A DNA stretch of 64,000 bases from Phytophthora colocasiae. Its lineage: Eukaryota; Oomycota; Peronosporomycetes; Peronosporales; Peronosporaceae. The translations under genes were made by a program, and so were the position numbers. The stretch lies in contig JAGKQI010000103.1 of assembly GCA_018806915.1 (NCBI GenBank), forward strand, positions 868,001 to 932,000, in the 5' to 3' direction. Below are positions 9,879 through 19,930 of the stretch, in pieces; the first letter of the stretch is position 1; every line of letters starts with the position of its first letter. The notes beneath the pieces were generated by a model. It saw only the letters and a list, made by a program, of their open reading frames with translations. It made no database searches and was not told the DNA's origin.

Positions 9879-12800
9879 TCAGTTTGTTTGAAGATTCTTC
9901 ATCTCTTTGTCGATCATTTGCTTGAGAGAGACTGTGGGTTGGTCGGATACAAGATCAACTAGGAGGTTGATGAAGTCCACTTCACGCTCGGAGAATTCAC
10001 GTAATGACAATTCTTGCATCTCCAGACGTCGTAGTAATTTGTTGCAAAGCGGAACAGCTTGAGGTAGTGATCGCTTGACTGTTGCCAACAGCTTGTCTTC
10101 ACATTCGCGTGCGTTCTGGTCGCGAAGCCAATTTTCACCTTTCGGGCACGATTGACCGTGCTTACGAAGTTTGTTCATGCGATCGCCGTGCTTTTCAACG
10201 AAATGATTGAGGATCGACGCTTTTTTCTTCTCCTGATTGATAAGCACGTCATGTAAAAAGTGTTCTTGTCATTTTCTAGCTGAATGAACGTACATTTTCA
10301 AGCGAGGCAAGATACATCCTGGTGGCAAGAAGCTCTTCAGTTGTGGCGGCTTTCTCCTGCAACAACTTCTCGTTTTCGTGATGAAGCTGATCTGCTTTTT
10401 CAATGGCTTGATTCATTTCTGCACTCATGCGCTGTTTACTCAGTCGCGTTGCTACAAGGTCTTCTTCTTTGTTATTCAGGTCTCTAAATGACACCGAACA
10501 ACACACTGTAAGAGAGCGAAAAATTAATAAATGGATTAGATGGAAGCAACCGTGACAACTGGCCAACCCGCCGAGTCGATTCGCCGGCCAGTCGGCTGTG
10601 AACTTGATGATGCCTGTCGCCATATCAATATGTCAAGACCATTTTTACCATGACGTTGGTTTGTCGTCCAGATATTACCTTTCTCTTCTTCGATACTCCA
10701 TCAGCTCTTGCTCCAGAGCAATTTTTTCCTCGGCGACTTGCTGATACTTCTTCTTAAACTCAGTTGATGGTCCATTCGAGCCCACTACGACACGTCCAGT
10801 TGCATCCGAGCCGCTTGTCTACAGCAATATGAAAAAAAATCAGCACTTTCATGAAACTAGCGGGCTACTACTCACCCGAAGTTCAAGCGCCACATTCCGA
10901 GCCTGAAGTTCTTGAACTTGACCCTGAAGCGTACGAAGTTCCTGCTCGTATTGTTCGAACACCTGAGGGAGTGACGTTCGATTCTCAAGAGCTCGTACTT
11001 TACTCCGAAGGCCAACATTGGCAAGCTTCATGTTTTCAATTTGGACTTCAAACGCAGCGCGCATCTCTTCCTGATCCTGAAGGGCCTCAGTCGCACGAGC
11101 TTCTGCTGCCTCTTTGGCTTTCTGTTGCTCACGAACGATTGAGAGCAGAGCGTCATAGTTTTTGCGTAGTAAAGTTGCGTCTGCTGCTTGAACTTTTTGG
11201 GCCATTCTGACATCCAAGCCATCAACTTTCGGAGGCTCTAGCACACAGGGGGCTATGCCCGCCTTCTTCAACGCTTCTAGCATGATGTTATCATCTTTCA
11301 ACGGTGAAGTGGGAATGTAACAATCAGCTAATGATTCTGGTATCTCTGCAGGTTCTAGACAAGCGGACAATGGCCAAGAAGACTGTTCTTTATCCACTTC
11401 CTGCTCACTTTGTTGGCGAATAATACTCCCGATGGTATTTCTGCTGTATCCAAGCTGTTCAACTTCTCTATCATTGGTATCGTGATCTACAATTGGAAGT
11501 GGCTCCTGTATTGAGTGATCAGGAGGCAGCGAATGAAGTGAACAATAAGATGCTCGTGAATGTTTAAATCTACCCAGCTCGATCTCCTTAACATCTTCCA
11601 AAGATTCTCGCAATTGCTCGTACAGATTTGCAATTGATGGTCGTGTTTCTGCCGTGGTAGAGCTCTGCTCTGGCTGCTCATTTCTCACACGATCGTCAAC
11701 TAATACTGGACATTCTGCATCCACAGCAGGCCTTTCAGTAATTCTACGTGAAAATATCATCGTGTCAGCGTTGTTAGTAGAACCACCAAGGATATCTCGC
11801 TTTCGCTGCGTAAACGTATCTAACCAACTCATAGCGTCCGATTCAACGGGTGCTGAAGTAACTGGTTCCTCCTTCGTAAATTGTTTCGTCACTTGAAAAG
11901 AATTGGATGCAGGAAGAGGTGGAGAAGCTCCAAAGGGTGGTGACGATGTCGAGTAATTTAATCCTTGCATTGTTTCTTCTTCCATGAAAAATCTGCTCTT
12001 TTCAGGCTGGTTGGCAGGTTCATGCACCTCAGATTCTTTCATAAGTTTAGTAGACTGGAACCCCAATCTCTCAAATGGCACCTCACGAAGTGGTTTACAA
12101 ACACAAGTGAAACCTTTCAAGTTGGCCACAGCGTTCAACATCTGCACGCTTTCCCGTAAACTTGCGCGTGAATCGATTACGTTTGCATAGAGGAAAGTCT
12201 TGGCGTTAGCGGTCAGCAACGGCAGCATGAAGTTCGACAGCACCATTTTTCCTGTAGAGTTCAGTGTACTAGCTGATCCGAAGGAAGAATCCGAAACACG
12301 GCTGCTGCTTTGCCTCGGAGAAAACGTAGGTTGCCTCAGGCTTTGAAGAATGTTATAAAGCGCCAGCTTTTCTCGGATCAACACGTCATCGTGGAAATCT
12401 TTTTGGTCAATGAGATCAACTAAGTGCACTGTACTGACTTGACCATCGTGAAACAACGCCAAACGTACGAAGAAGTGAACGCTCTCCGCGTTCTGCTTGC
12501 GTACAATGCGGTTGGTCTTCGCAGTCTGCACAATGCGAAAAGCTGTAGCTAGAGATGGAGCTTCTAGCGTGATAAAATTCAACGGTTCGGCCATCTCAGC
12601 CGCTGTTGAAGGCTTTAGCAAATCAATTGACTGATTGTCCAGAAGGATCCAGCTGCTGATTCCTAGTCGCCAAGGTTCGCTATCTTTGAGCTGCTGAGAC
12701 CCCATATCAAGTTGCGAAAAGAACGCGTGAAGCATTCCCACCAGTTGGCCGTACAGCTCGACAACGTCATTCACTGCCATTTCAGATCGAGGGGCAAAAC

Positions 12801-13239
12801 CTCCCCCACCGACGCTTTTGCCAAAAAGCAACCGGAATTTCTGGGTAGGGTGCACACCCCATACTACGACATTTGAATTGACCCCATCCCGCGCAGTTCG
12901 TAAAGCTGGCAGTGTGATCTCAGTGAAGAAATCGATAGCATGTGAAGGTGAAGATGACGAGAACACTAAGTCGAAATTCCACTCGGCTGCAGCATTGCCA
13001 TCGGAAGACATAGTTGACATCACTTCTGCAATTGCTCCGCCAGCTGAAGATGAGTTGCCAGCAGACTTCACCACTCGCACATTGTTAAATCGAGGTTGGA
13101 CATCAAACAATGGCATGGCTCGATTTGCAGCCGTGACGTAGCATGAAACGTGAATCTGGCTGAGCACTGGAGCACCGACGTCATTTCCTTCTGCACCAGT
13201 ATCTCGTTCTTCTGCACCACCGTGAGTTTGTTCTGACAT
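9879..13239 (-). CDS. Kinesin-like protein with a degenerate (nucleotide-binding-dead) motor
   Basis: Four exons: 13239..10876, 10818..10679, 10483..10294 and 10232..9879. Introns are 57, 195 and 61 nt, and the product is about 1015 residues. Residues ~25-410 follow the kinesin motor fold. WNFDLVFSSSSPSHAIDFF matches FxFDxVF, WRLGISSWILLDNQSIDLLKPS matches the EIYNExIxDLL region, and the last helices match (LYNILQSL; LLTANAKTFLYANV for the SLGGNxKT segment). All three nucleotide motifs are gone: the P-loop position reads GVHPTQKFR instead of GQTGSGKT, switch I reads NAESVH instead of NxxSSRSH, and switch II reads DLIDQKD instead of DLAGSE. A linker, then coiled coils (~640-870) and a cysteine-bearing tail follow. 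It is probably a microtubule or motor-partner scaffold without ATPase; cargo and partners are unknown. Confidence 0.8.
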
Positions 13240-13615
13240 CGCCTTTGGAATGTGCGCCGACTCACAGATTTAGAGGGCCACTGTTGAAACTCCCATGAGA
13301 GGAAGACAAACAATAACAAAAAAAAATATCGTGCAACTCAAATTCATAAAAATCAAACGCACCGCTGCATTCGCGCTAGATGCTTGAGTGCTGCCAGTTG
13401 CGCAAATAATGAGTTCTTCTGCTCCCTTGACTTCGTCTTCCCTGTTTGCTACTACCGATGTGCTAACTACCAATACACCAGAGTCCCTCTGTCTCTGGTC
13501 ACTCTAGATTACATTATATTCGCTTGACGTGTGTTGTGTCCGCTCGCACCAAAGTGCAGAGGTGGTGATGGCGTCTTGGCTTGAAAGGCAAAAAATATCT
13601 GTCCGGTTGGCTGAT

Positions 13616-14728
13616 TTACGGCTGCAGCTCGCACGTGGCTAGCTGCTTTGCCGCATCTTCAAAAGTTGGCGCGTCGTATGCGGGATGCAAGAGAGACAAC
13701 GCATGAGATCCTCCATCCTTAAACGAAATGTCAGAGGCCTCGTCGATGATCTCATCCATGACGCTGTCCTCCAGAATTTCTGATCGTTCAAGCGTCACAT
13801 GCATGTCTGTCTTTTGCCCGACAGTTTCTACAAGTTCGTCAAAGAGCCCAATCTTCCATGCGAGATGTTTTTCCTCCAAAAAGTACCATACACGGTACGC
13901 ATTCCAGAAGTGCGCATTGTCCAGCTTCTTCACGAGCGCACCATTAATCGAGTCGCGGAACACTTTCTGGATTCGTTGAACGTCGACATCTACATCGTTC
14001 AAGTCTACACCATTGTTCACAAGAAAGCGGAGCAGCACCAGCAGCTCGTACTCCGACGGTCGATAGTGGCCGCTATGGGGATAAATAGTTTTAATAACCC
14101 CATCCGTGATCACCATCATGCCAGCCGTCTGCACACACTCTCCACCAACAAAGCTCGTATGGTGGATTCGAGGGATCTTCTTCGTCTCTTTTTGTGAGCC
14201 GTAAAGAACACCATCGCGCAAAACAAAAATCCATCCATCGGGTCCCGTTTCCACAATCTCCTGAGAGGCGTCATGTACAATTACACCGTTCTGCACCGAG
14301 AGCGCAAACTTTTGACGCTCCGCGGCCGTATCGCAGTACAAAACTGTCTCGCGTTCTAGTTTTGTTCTCGGCACACCAGCGACCTCAATCGACTCGTCGT
14401 CCAGCCACTCCCAAAAGCTTGGCTTCGTGGGCTCCATCGGCTGGCGCTTCCATTCCTTGTAATATGCTCGCAAGTTTGCGCCGTATCTGTTTGTCAAAAA
14501 TAGTAATTAGTGTATGTCGATAACACCGCACCCTTCCAAAGCGACGCATCCAACGCACCTGTGCTTTCGATCGCAGACTTCGAGCCAACTTTTCTTGTCC
14601 ACTACGGAGATATTTCCTGCACTGTAGCCCTTTACCAGCTTCGGTGAGTACTTCTTGGCCAACTTGACGATTTCGTGCATGTTCTGGTAAGTGGTTCGTC
14701 GTTTGGCACGCATGCCCTCCGCTGTCAT
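13616..14728 (-). CDS. IQM-like calmodulin-binding-type protein
   Basis: Two exons, 14728..14559 and 14486..13616, with a 72-nt intron (GTGCGT...AAACAG), encode about 346 residues. The order of conserved segments matches the plant and oomycete IQM family: KSWLEVCDRKHRYGANLRAYY across the splice junction, then FWEWLDD, TVLYCDTAAERQKF, GWIFVLRDGVLYGSQK, HTSFVGGECVQTAGMMV and the signature PHSGHYRPSEYELLVLL. Plant IQM proteins bind calmodulin through an N-terminal IQ motif. A complete IQ motif is not obvious here; only a basic N-terminus (MRAKRRTTYQNMHEIVKLAK) is seen. Calcium signalling is therefore a family inference. The start is the first ATG in the frame. Confidence 0.75.
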
Positions 14729-15560
14729 TAGTTTGGTTCGGTCGGTTCCCTCCGTTCTTCAAATAATGAGCAAGTAATCGGCTAAAGTAGAGCGTGTGTA
14801 GCAGTAATTAGCCCACTCCTGTCGCTTTCTCGGACTCGCTCTGCTGTAATTCTGCTGTCGTCGCCACGGTGTCGTCTTTCAGTAGTCGTGAATAAACTAC
14901 CTACTATGCGGACGTGTGCGGGCGGCAAAGGCCAGGTGGCGGCTCGGTTCCTCTATCCAGCTAACTGCGAGAGCGCAAGCGCAACAAAGCAGCAAGTGGC
15001 ACACACAGAAAGAGTAGAAGTGTTGTGCGTTTTGTGTGGTGGGGAAGAGACGGTGGATAACAAAACGAGCTCGTGCACAAACAGTGTGTGCGGTTGCAAC
15101 TTGTTTTGAGGTGGGTGAGCGACTATCTCGCTCTTCTTGGCAATAGGATTACTGCGACAAACGCACTACTGCAAGCTGGGCAAAAGCAGACACAAAGAAA
15201 AAACAAGAACAGACATGTTAGCTGTCCGCCGTGGGCTGCGAAGCGGCGCGTGCATCAGCGACGTGGTTCTGATCCGTACCTGCTTATCTGGGTTGGCGAC
15301 TTCTCCGCAAATTCTCTAATGACCAAAAACCGGGGAGCTTGGGTGGCCCGGTTCTGCGCGATGTAGCCCGCTCTCTAACCATAAAGGGTATTTTAACCCA
15401 ATCACAGCTCTTTAATGTGCGCAACCCTAACCGGTCCGGCTAGGCTAACCGGACAGGTGTTCTTCTTTGTTGAGAACGTTCTCTACAAAATGGGCCACCG
15501 CGCGGCGGATAAACCCTCTTGGCCATTTTTGGCTCTACAGTACCTCTGCCTGCAATGCAC

Positions 15561-15676
15561 GAAAAAAGTTGGTGCGGCATCCGAATCGGATTCCGATGGG
15601 ATGGCAAGATTCGTCTCAAAATTGCTTATCCACGAGATTCGGCGCCTGCAACGCGACGACCAACTTTTTTTTTTCG
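15561..15676. repeat. 116-bp segment bounded by a 13-bp inverted repeat
   Basis: GAAAAAAGTTGGT at 15561-15573 is matched in inverse by ACCAACTTTTTTC at the other end; the T run on the right is longer. The size and ends recall a MITE, but no target-site duplication is visible, so this may be chance. Confidence 0.25.
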
Positions 15677-16133
15677 ACCCGCTCGAAACGGCTTGCAGCA
15701 TTGCCGCTTGCACCATTAGTCGGCAGACCATTATCGGTAGTTCTTGGACGAACTCCGCAAAAACTCCACGTCATGGTCACTACCATGGAATTATCTGTCG
15801 CCGACAGTGCCGGGGGTACATGTATGTGTCGTTGCAGTTCGGTTGCTTGCCCGGCTATGGGTGAATAAGACCTCGGGTAGGTCCACCCACGCAGCAATTG
15901 TCCGTGACAATTTGTCACTCGGTGCAGGAGATTGATGCCCATTCTGAAGACTTCAGCGGTGGCAAACGAGGTGGATGGGGCCATGTCTCGACTGCTGGCA
16001 CCGCACTGCTCGATAAGGCTACCCGGAGCCCGGCACCACAGTTTGCACTGGCTGTGTGTATGTTCGCCCATCCAAACTGGCGATCGCCAGGTGGTGAAAA
16101 GCACCGAAACGATGGCACCACGTTGAAGTCGTC

Positions 16134-16195
16134 ACTACTGTGGGTAATAGCTCTACTATTCTAGTAGTACTAGAGCTACCCACAGTACTAGTAGT
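16134..16195. repeat. Imperfect 62-bp inverted repeat (strong hairpin)
   Basis: The left arm reads ACTACTGTGGGTA-AT-AGCTCTA. The right arm reads AGAGCTACCCACAGT and ends in ACTAGTAGT. The centre TTCTAGTAGTACTAG is itself nearly palindromic. The whole can fold into one long stem with a small bulge. Confidence 0.7.
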
Positions 16196-16555
16196 ACAGC
16201 GCACATGCATGATTCCGCGCGATACATATTGCGAGCGACGGCGTTACTTGCTGAGAAGGACGAACGCTACTTCTTGCGCGTTTACATGAGGTACTCATCG
16301 TCGAATATATATGATTCCCCCCTTGAGTCAAAGCTCTCTGTCCACCGTCCGATGCGCGAAACTTGGCAACGAAGATGGAACGCACGTTTACGTTACGGTG
16401 GAAGCGCGCATATCGACCTTGTATTGCTTTTTATACGTGTACCGGTACCTTCATAAGTAAAAGCAAGGTCGTTGCAAAATGGTTCGAGTCACCTTCGTGT
16501 TACCTTCACAAGACCGGTTAGACGAACCGGCCCGCCGTCAGCGAGTTATCCATCA

Positions 16556-16570
16556 CTCATTGCAATTGCA
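16556..16570 (+). promoter_or_regulatory. Oomycete initiator-like element
   Basis: CTCATTGCAATTGCA resembles the oomycete Inr (TCATTYYNCAWTT). It lies 23 nt before ATG 16593, which favours that start over the in-frame ATG at 16479. Confidence 0.4.
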
Positions 16571-16592
16571 TCGCCACTCGATCAGGAACAGC

Positions 16593-18596
16593 ATGAGCGA
16601 CGTGCAATCGCTCAGTGACTCGCCAGCGTCGTCCGTGGGGCTTGGCAACTCGCTCATGTGGGAGAAAGTAGTGCTGTCGCCGCTGGAACTATTGTCGGTG
16701 CAGCTGGAGCACGAGCTGCAGCACGCAGAAGAGGTAGCTGCATCTGCTCCTGAGAAGCAGAATAAGAAGGGTGTGGATATCGACGCCAAGACGGGCAAGG
16801 CCGCAGGTCGCGTGACGATTGAGGTGCTGCAAGCCAAGGACCTGGAATTGGAAAAGAACGCAGCAGTCCAGGCGATCAGTGCCAACGTGCAGCCCGAGCT
16901 GTACGTATCTACACAAGTGACCCCCCTCTCCGCATTCGAGAAGAGTACAAAAAAGCACTTGCGTACTACTGGTGTGCAAGCTGTCAACAATGCGACTGCA
17001 AGCTGGAAGGAGTTATTGGTGTATGAAGGCGCTAAAACCAAAAAGTTCGGCATTAAGGTCTCGCTGAGCTGCAGTGCTCAGGTGATTGCGGACGTGGTGC
17101 TTGGAGAGTTGGAACTGCAAAGTGCTGACTATGAAGGCCAGGCAACCCTTGAGAAATGGTATGACCTGAAGGCTCCGACGTCTACTGCGACGACTGGTGT
17201 TACTGGAAAATTGTTGTTGCGCGTCACATTCGAGTACTCGGTGCGAGACCGCCATGAGCGTCACGTAGCTTTGCTCCGACAAAAGAAGCGCGAAAACGAT
17301 GAGAATATTGAAAAGTACAAAACCACAGCGCGTCAGGTAAATGCACCTGTAAGACACCCGGCAGCATTTGGTAAGGAGACGGCAAAAGCTGCATTGTACA
17401 TTCCTGGCAACAAATTCCAAATCGAAAAGCACAACCCGGCCGCTGTGAGTGTGGCACCCCTGGCGGATAAGACGCGCATTGTGACCCCATTCGGACGAGG
17501 AGTTGTGGTATCGTTCCGACCGAGTACCAAGATGTACGTGGTGCAGATGGACACTGATGCTGCATCGAAGAACCACACCATCGCCTATCTTCGTCAGAAC
17601 GCCGTTAAGGAAGAACCTGATGAGCCGCATCTCCGTATGCACATGAAGGTTGCGACCCCGTATGGCCTGGGTGTATTGGAGGAGATTCGCCCTAAGGACG
17701 ACGTTCTGATCGTCAAGACCGCCTACGCTCGTATGTTCATGCAGCGCAAGGATGTCAAGCTGCCGACGAAAGATATATCAGAGATGTCGACAAATGATCT
17801 GGTGAACGAGGCCACCAAACTTGCAGACACAGGTAATGATGAGTTCCGTGAAGGCAAACTCCAGGATGCCGTGTACAGCTACTTGCGCTCTCTCGGCTTC
17901 CTCCAACGTGTGGACCAGGACAATGCTACTCATAAGCAAAAGGCAACTATCATTCAGACCATGATTCGCTGTCACCTTAACATCGGCGCCTGCAAGTTGA
18001 AGCTGAACATGCACGCGGATGCCGAGGTCGCGTGCACGAACGCCTTGAGTATTCTCACGGTACTGGCTGAGAACCGTGAGGGCAACGTCGTTACGTGGAT
18101 GGGGCGTCTGGGTTTGTCGGAGCAGCTCATGTTCGAGGACTGGCCGTCCAAGGCACGCTTCCGCCGCGCCCAGGCATGTGTCAAGCTGGAGAAGTATGTG
18201 GATGCCAAACAGGATCTACTCCTGGCAGTGAAGCTGAACCCTCGGGATAAGTCGTGCCGCACACTGCTTGACAAGGTGAGCAAGCTGGTGGAGAAGCAGA
18301 AGCGCGACGAAAAGAAGGCCTGGGGCGGCATTTTTGAGAACATTGACGCGTCAGCGTCGACCATCAAAACGGCTGCGGTGACTAAGACGACAGCTACCAA
18401 GAGGGCGGGTGCTGGTAACAGCAACGAGGAAAAGTCGATCTTTACGCGCAAAACCAAGAGGCAGCAGGTGCCAACAGCATCCAAGGATACAGCTGAGCCA
18501 TGGTACTTGACTACGTCCGCGCTGGCTACGGCGTCGGTGGTGACGGCAGGTGTGGCAGCCGTAGCGTTGCTGGCAATGAAGCCCAAGAGCTCGTAA
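16593..18596 (+). CDS. C2-like / TPR tail-anchored protein with paired TPxGxG repeats
   Basis: A single-exon gene of about 667 residues if started at 16593; an in-frame ATG at 16479 would add 38 residues. Residues ~75-220 form a C2-like beta sandwich (GRVTIEVLQAKDLELEK ... VIADVVLGELELQSADYEG). Two short tandem modules follow: TRIVTPFGRGVVVSFRP ... YVVQMD and MKVATPYGLGVLEEIRP ... LIVKT. Next come three TPR-like helical pairs of the FKBP/co-chaperone kind (KLADTGNDEFREGKLQDAV, CHLNIGACKLKLNMHADAE, FRRAQACVKLEKYVDAKQDLL). The C-terminus is a hydrophobic helix (ALATASVVTAGVAAVALLAM) with a short basic tail, typical of tail-anchored proteins of ER or mitochondrial outer membrane. The domain order resembles FKBP8 without the isomerase domain. 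Function is unknown; a membrane-bound chaperone adaptor is inferred. Confidence 0.75.
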   Translation: MSDVQSLSDSPASSVGLGNSLMWEKVVLSPLELLSVQLEHELQHAEEVAASAPEKQNKKGVDIDAKTGKAAGRVTIEVLQAKDLELEKNAAVQAISANVQPELYVSTQVTPLSAFEKSTKKHLRTTGVQAVNNATASWKELLVYEGAKTKKFGIKVSLSCSAQVIADVVLGELELQSADYEGQATLEKWYDLKAPTSTATTGVTGKLLLRVTFEYSVRDRHERHVALLRQKKRENDENIEKYKTTARQVNAPVRHPAAFGKETAKAALYIPGNKFQIEKHNPAAVSVAPLADKTRIVTPFGRGVVVSFRPSTKMYVVQMDTDAASKNHTIAYLRQNAVKEEPDEPHLRMHMKVATPYGLGVLEEIRPKDDVLIVKTAYARMFMQRKDVKLPTKDISEMSTNDLVNEATKLADTGNDEFREGKLQDAVYSYLRSLGFLQRVDQDNATHKQKATIIQTMIRCHLNIGACKLKLNMHADAEVACTNALSILTVLAENREGNVVTWMGRLGLSEQLMFEDWPSKARFRRAQACVKLEKYVDAKQDLLLAVKLNPRDKSCRTLLDKVSKLVEKQKRDEKKAWGGIFENIDASASTIKTAAVTKTTATKRAGAGNSNEEKSIFTRKTKRQQVPTASKDTAEPWYLTTSALATASVVTAGVAAVALLAMKPKSS

Positions 18597-19824
18597 GCGG
18601 CGAGTAGCACGCACGTATCCTGCGCTGTCACTTCAACTCCGGGTGCTGGCTCTCTTCGTGAGTCGACATCTATGGCTAGGCCACGCCGATAGCTGCCAAC
18701 TCCACTTGGCTACATCCAGACATTCAGAGCCGGCGGCAGGCAGCTGGGACTGCGACAGGGCCGGCTTAACGTGTGGCCGCAAGACCGTTGCCGTACGGCC
18801 CTCGCCGCCATATAACGCGTGCCGACTCGCTTTAGCACTAGTGAAGCAAATACAGTTTGGCTTGGTTGAACGAACGGTATCCACAACTGGAGCCGGTCTC
18901 CTCGATGTTTCCTTTGTCTAAAGCGACCAGGCGGTAGTGTTAAAGCGAAAGGGGGCAACTTGCTGCCCGAGCGCCTGTCATCGATCTCGCCGCCTTTGCT
19001 TCTGCTCGCTAGCCAGTCGGCTTCGACTTACACTGCGCCAGACAGCGCGGTTCCGCGAGCCGAGCAGTCATAGCTGCCGCGTTGTGGTGATCCCGTCGAC
19101 GCCTGTCACCAAGATGTGTCGTTGGCGAGTGCACACACCGGCTGGCTAGCGGCACCGACACTTGCCTTTTTTAGTCGGAGTGATGATCGCTGCCCCTTCT
19201 CGGAACGCGTGTTGACGATCCCAGGCTGTCCCGCGTCGCTTCAACTTTGCCGTTAGCATAACGCTCGCGCTTCCACCCTTTCTTCCGACCTCTGCTGTCG
19301 ACGATGGCCCCAGTCGGCAGCGCGGTAACGACTGCGCCAGTCAAGTCGAGTCACATCACACACCGCCTCGACACATGCGTGCCTCGGATTTTTCCATGAA
19401 AGGTTTGCTTCGGCGGTGAACTGCATGCACGAAATTTCCGATGCGAGCAGACCACGACTACAGGTAGGAGGGGAAATATGGCATCGCCAGCTATAGATCG
19501 CCAGCTATAGTCTACGGAGCTCCTCGCTCGCCGCAGTTTCGCGCCGTGATGTTACACACTCGCCATCTCAGACGCTGCGGACGCGCGGTCGTTGAAAATT
19601 CTCGCTTCGAGATGGTCTTCAGCACGGTTTTGCAGGTGCAATCTCTGGCAAAAGGAAAGACACTCGCTTAACCCTCATCGTCGTTTCCGCCTTTTTTGCA
19701 CGCCCGACGTCAACGGCGTTGGGTGGGTCCTCTCGCTTTAAGCCAAAGTGAAAAGCAACCTGTCACAGAGCCCGTTTCGCGAAAATAACCCCTCCCAATA
19801 GCCCACCCGCCCGCGCCCACAGCG
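18597..19824. other. 1.2-kb intergenic spacer
   Basis: No reading frame here is supported. It holds the 3' region of the C2/TPR gene and the upstream region of the PUF gene, with pyrimidine-rich and CG-rich stretches. The one repeat noted is a perfect tandem duplication of the 14-mer ATCGCCAGCTATAG at 19483-19510. Confidence 0.5.
19483..19510 (+). repeat. Tandem 2 x 14-bp repeat
   Basis: ATCGCCAGCTATAG is repeated head to tail without a mismatch, about 315 bp before the PUF initiator. It may be a recent slippage product or a doubled binding site. Confidence 0.6.
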
Positions 19825-19841
19825 GCTTCATTCTCCAATTT
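19825..19841 (+). promoter_or_regulatory. Oomycete initiator element of the PUF gene
   Basis: GCTTCATTCTCCAATTT matches the conserved TCATTYYNCAWTTT core of the oomycete Inr exactly. It lies about 90 nt upstream of the PUF start codon, so transcription should begin here. Confidence 0.7.
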
Positions 19842-19930
19842 GCCGCCGCCAGCGCAAGTGGACGACCCGTTGAAGCCTTGCGGCGTTTCAGCGGCACTCG
19901 ACGCCCAGTAACAGCTCCGCCCCACCTTCC

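Larger units (their letters stand above)
14773..16555. other. 1.8-kb intergenic spacer without a convincing gene
   Basis: Several overlapping open frames exist on both strands (for example 15415..15864 plus and 15616..16104 minus). They contradict each other and show no domain or paired splice pattern, so no gene is called. The stretch holds a short palindrome (GAGAACGTTCTC, 15472-15483), a 13-bp inverted pair at 15561 and 15659, and the strong inverted repeat at 16134-16195. It may include the leader and upstream control region of the gene at 16593. Confidence 0.5.

Noticed and set aside
10233..10294. Apparent frameshift near the 3' end of the kinesin-like gene
   Set aside because: A 61-nt intron (GTACGT...ATCAG) rejoins the frames exactly, so no lesion is needed.
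15415..16104. Overlapping plus- and minus-strand open frames of 149-162 codons
   Set aside because: They contradict each other, have no domain, no splice partners and no codon bias like their neighbours.
16486..16498. GGTTCGAGTCACC, similar to a tRNA B box
   Set aside because: No A box, anticodon arm or acceptor stem could be found around it.
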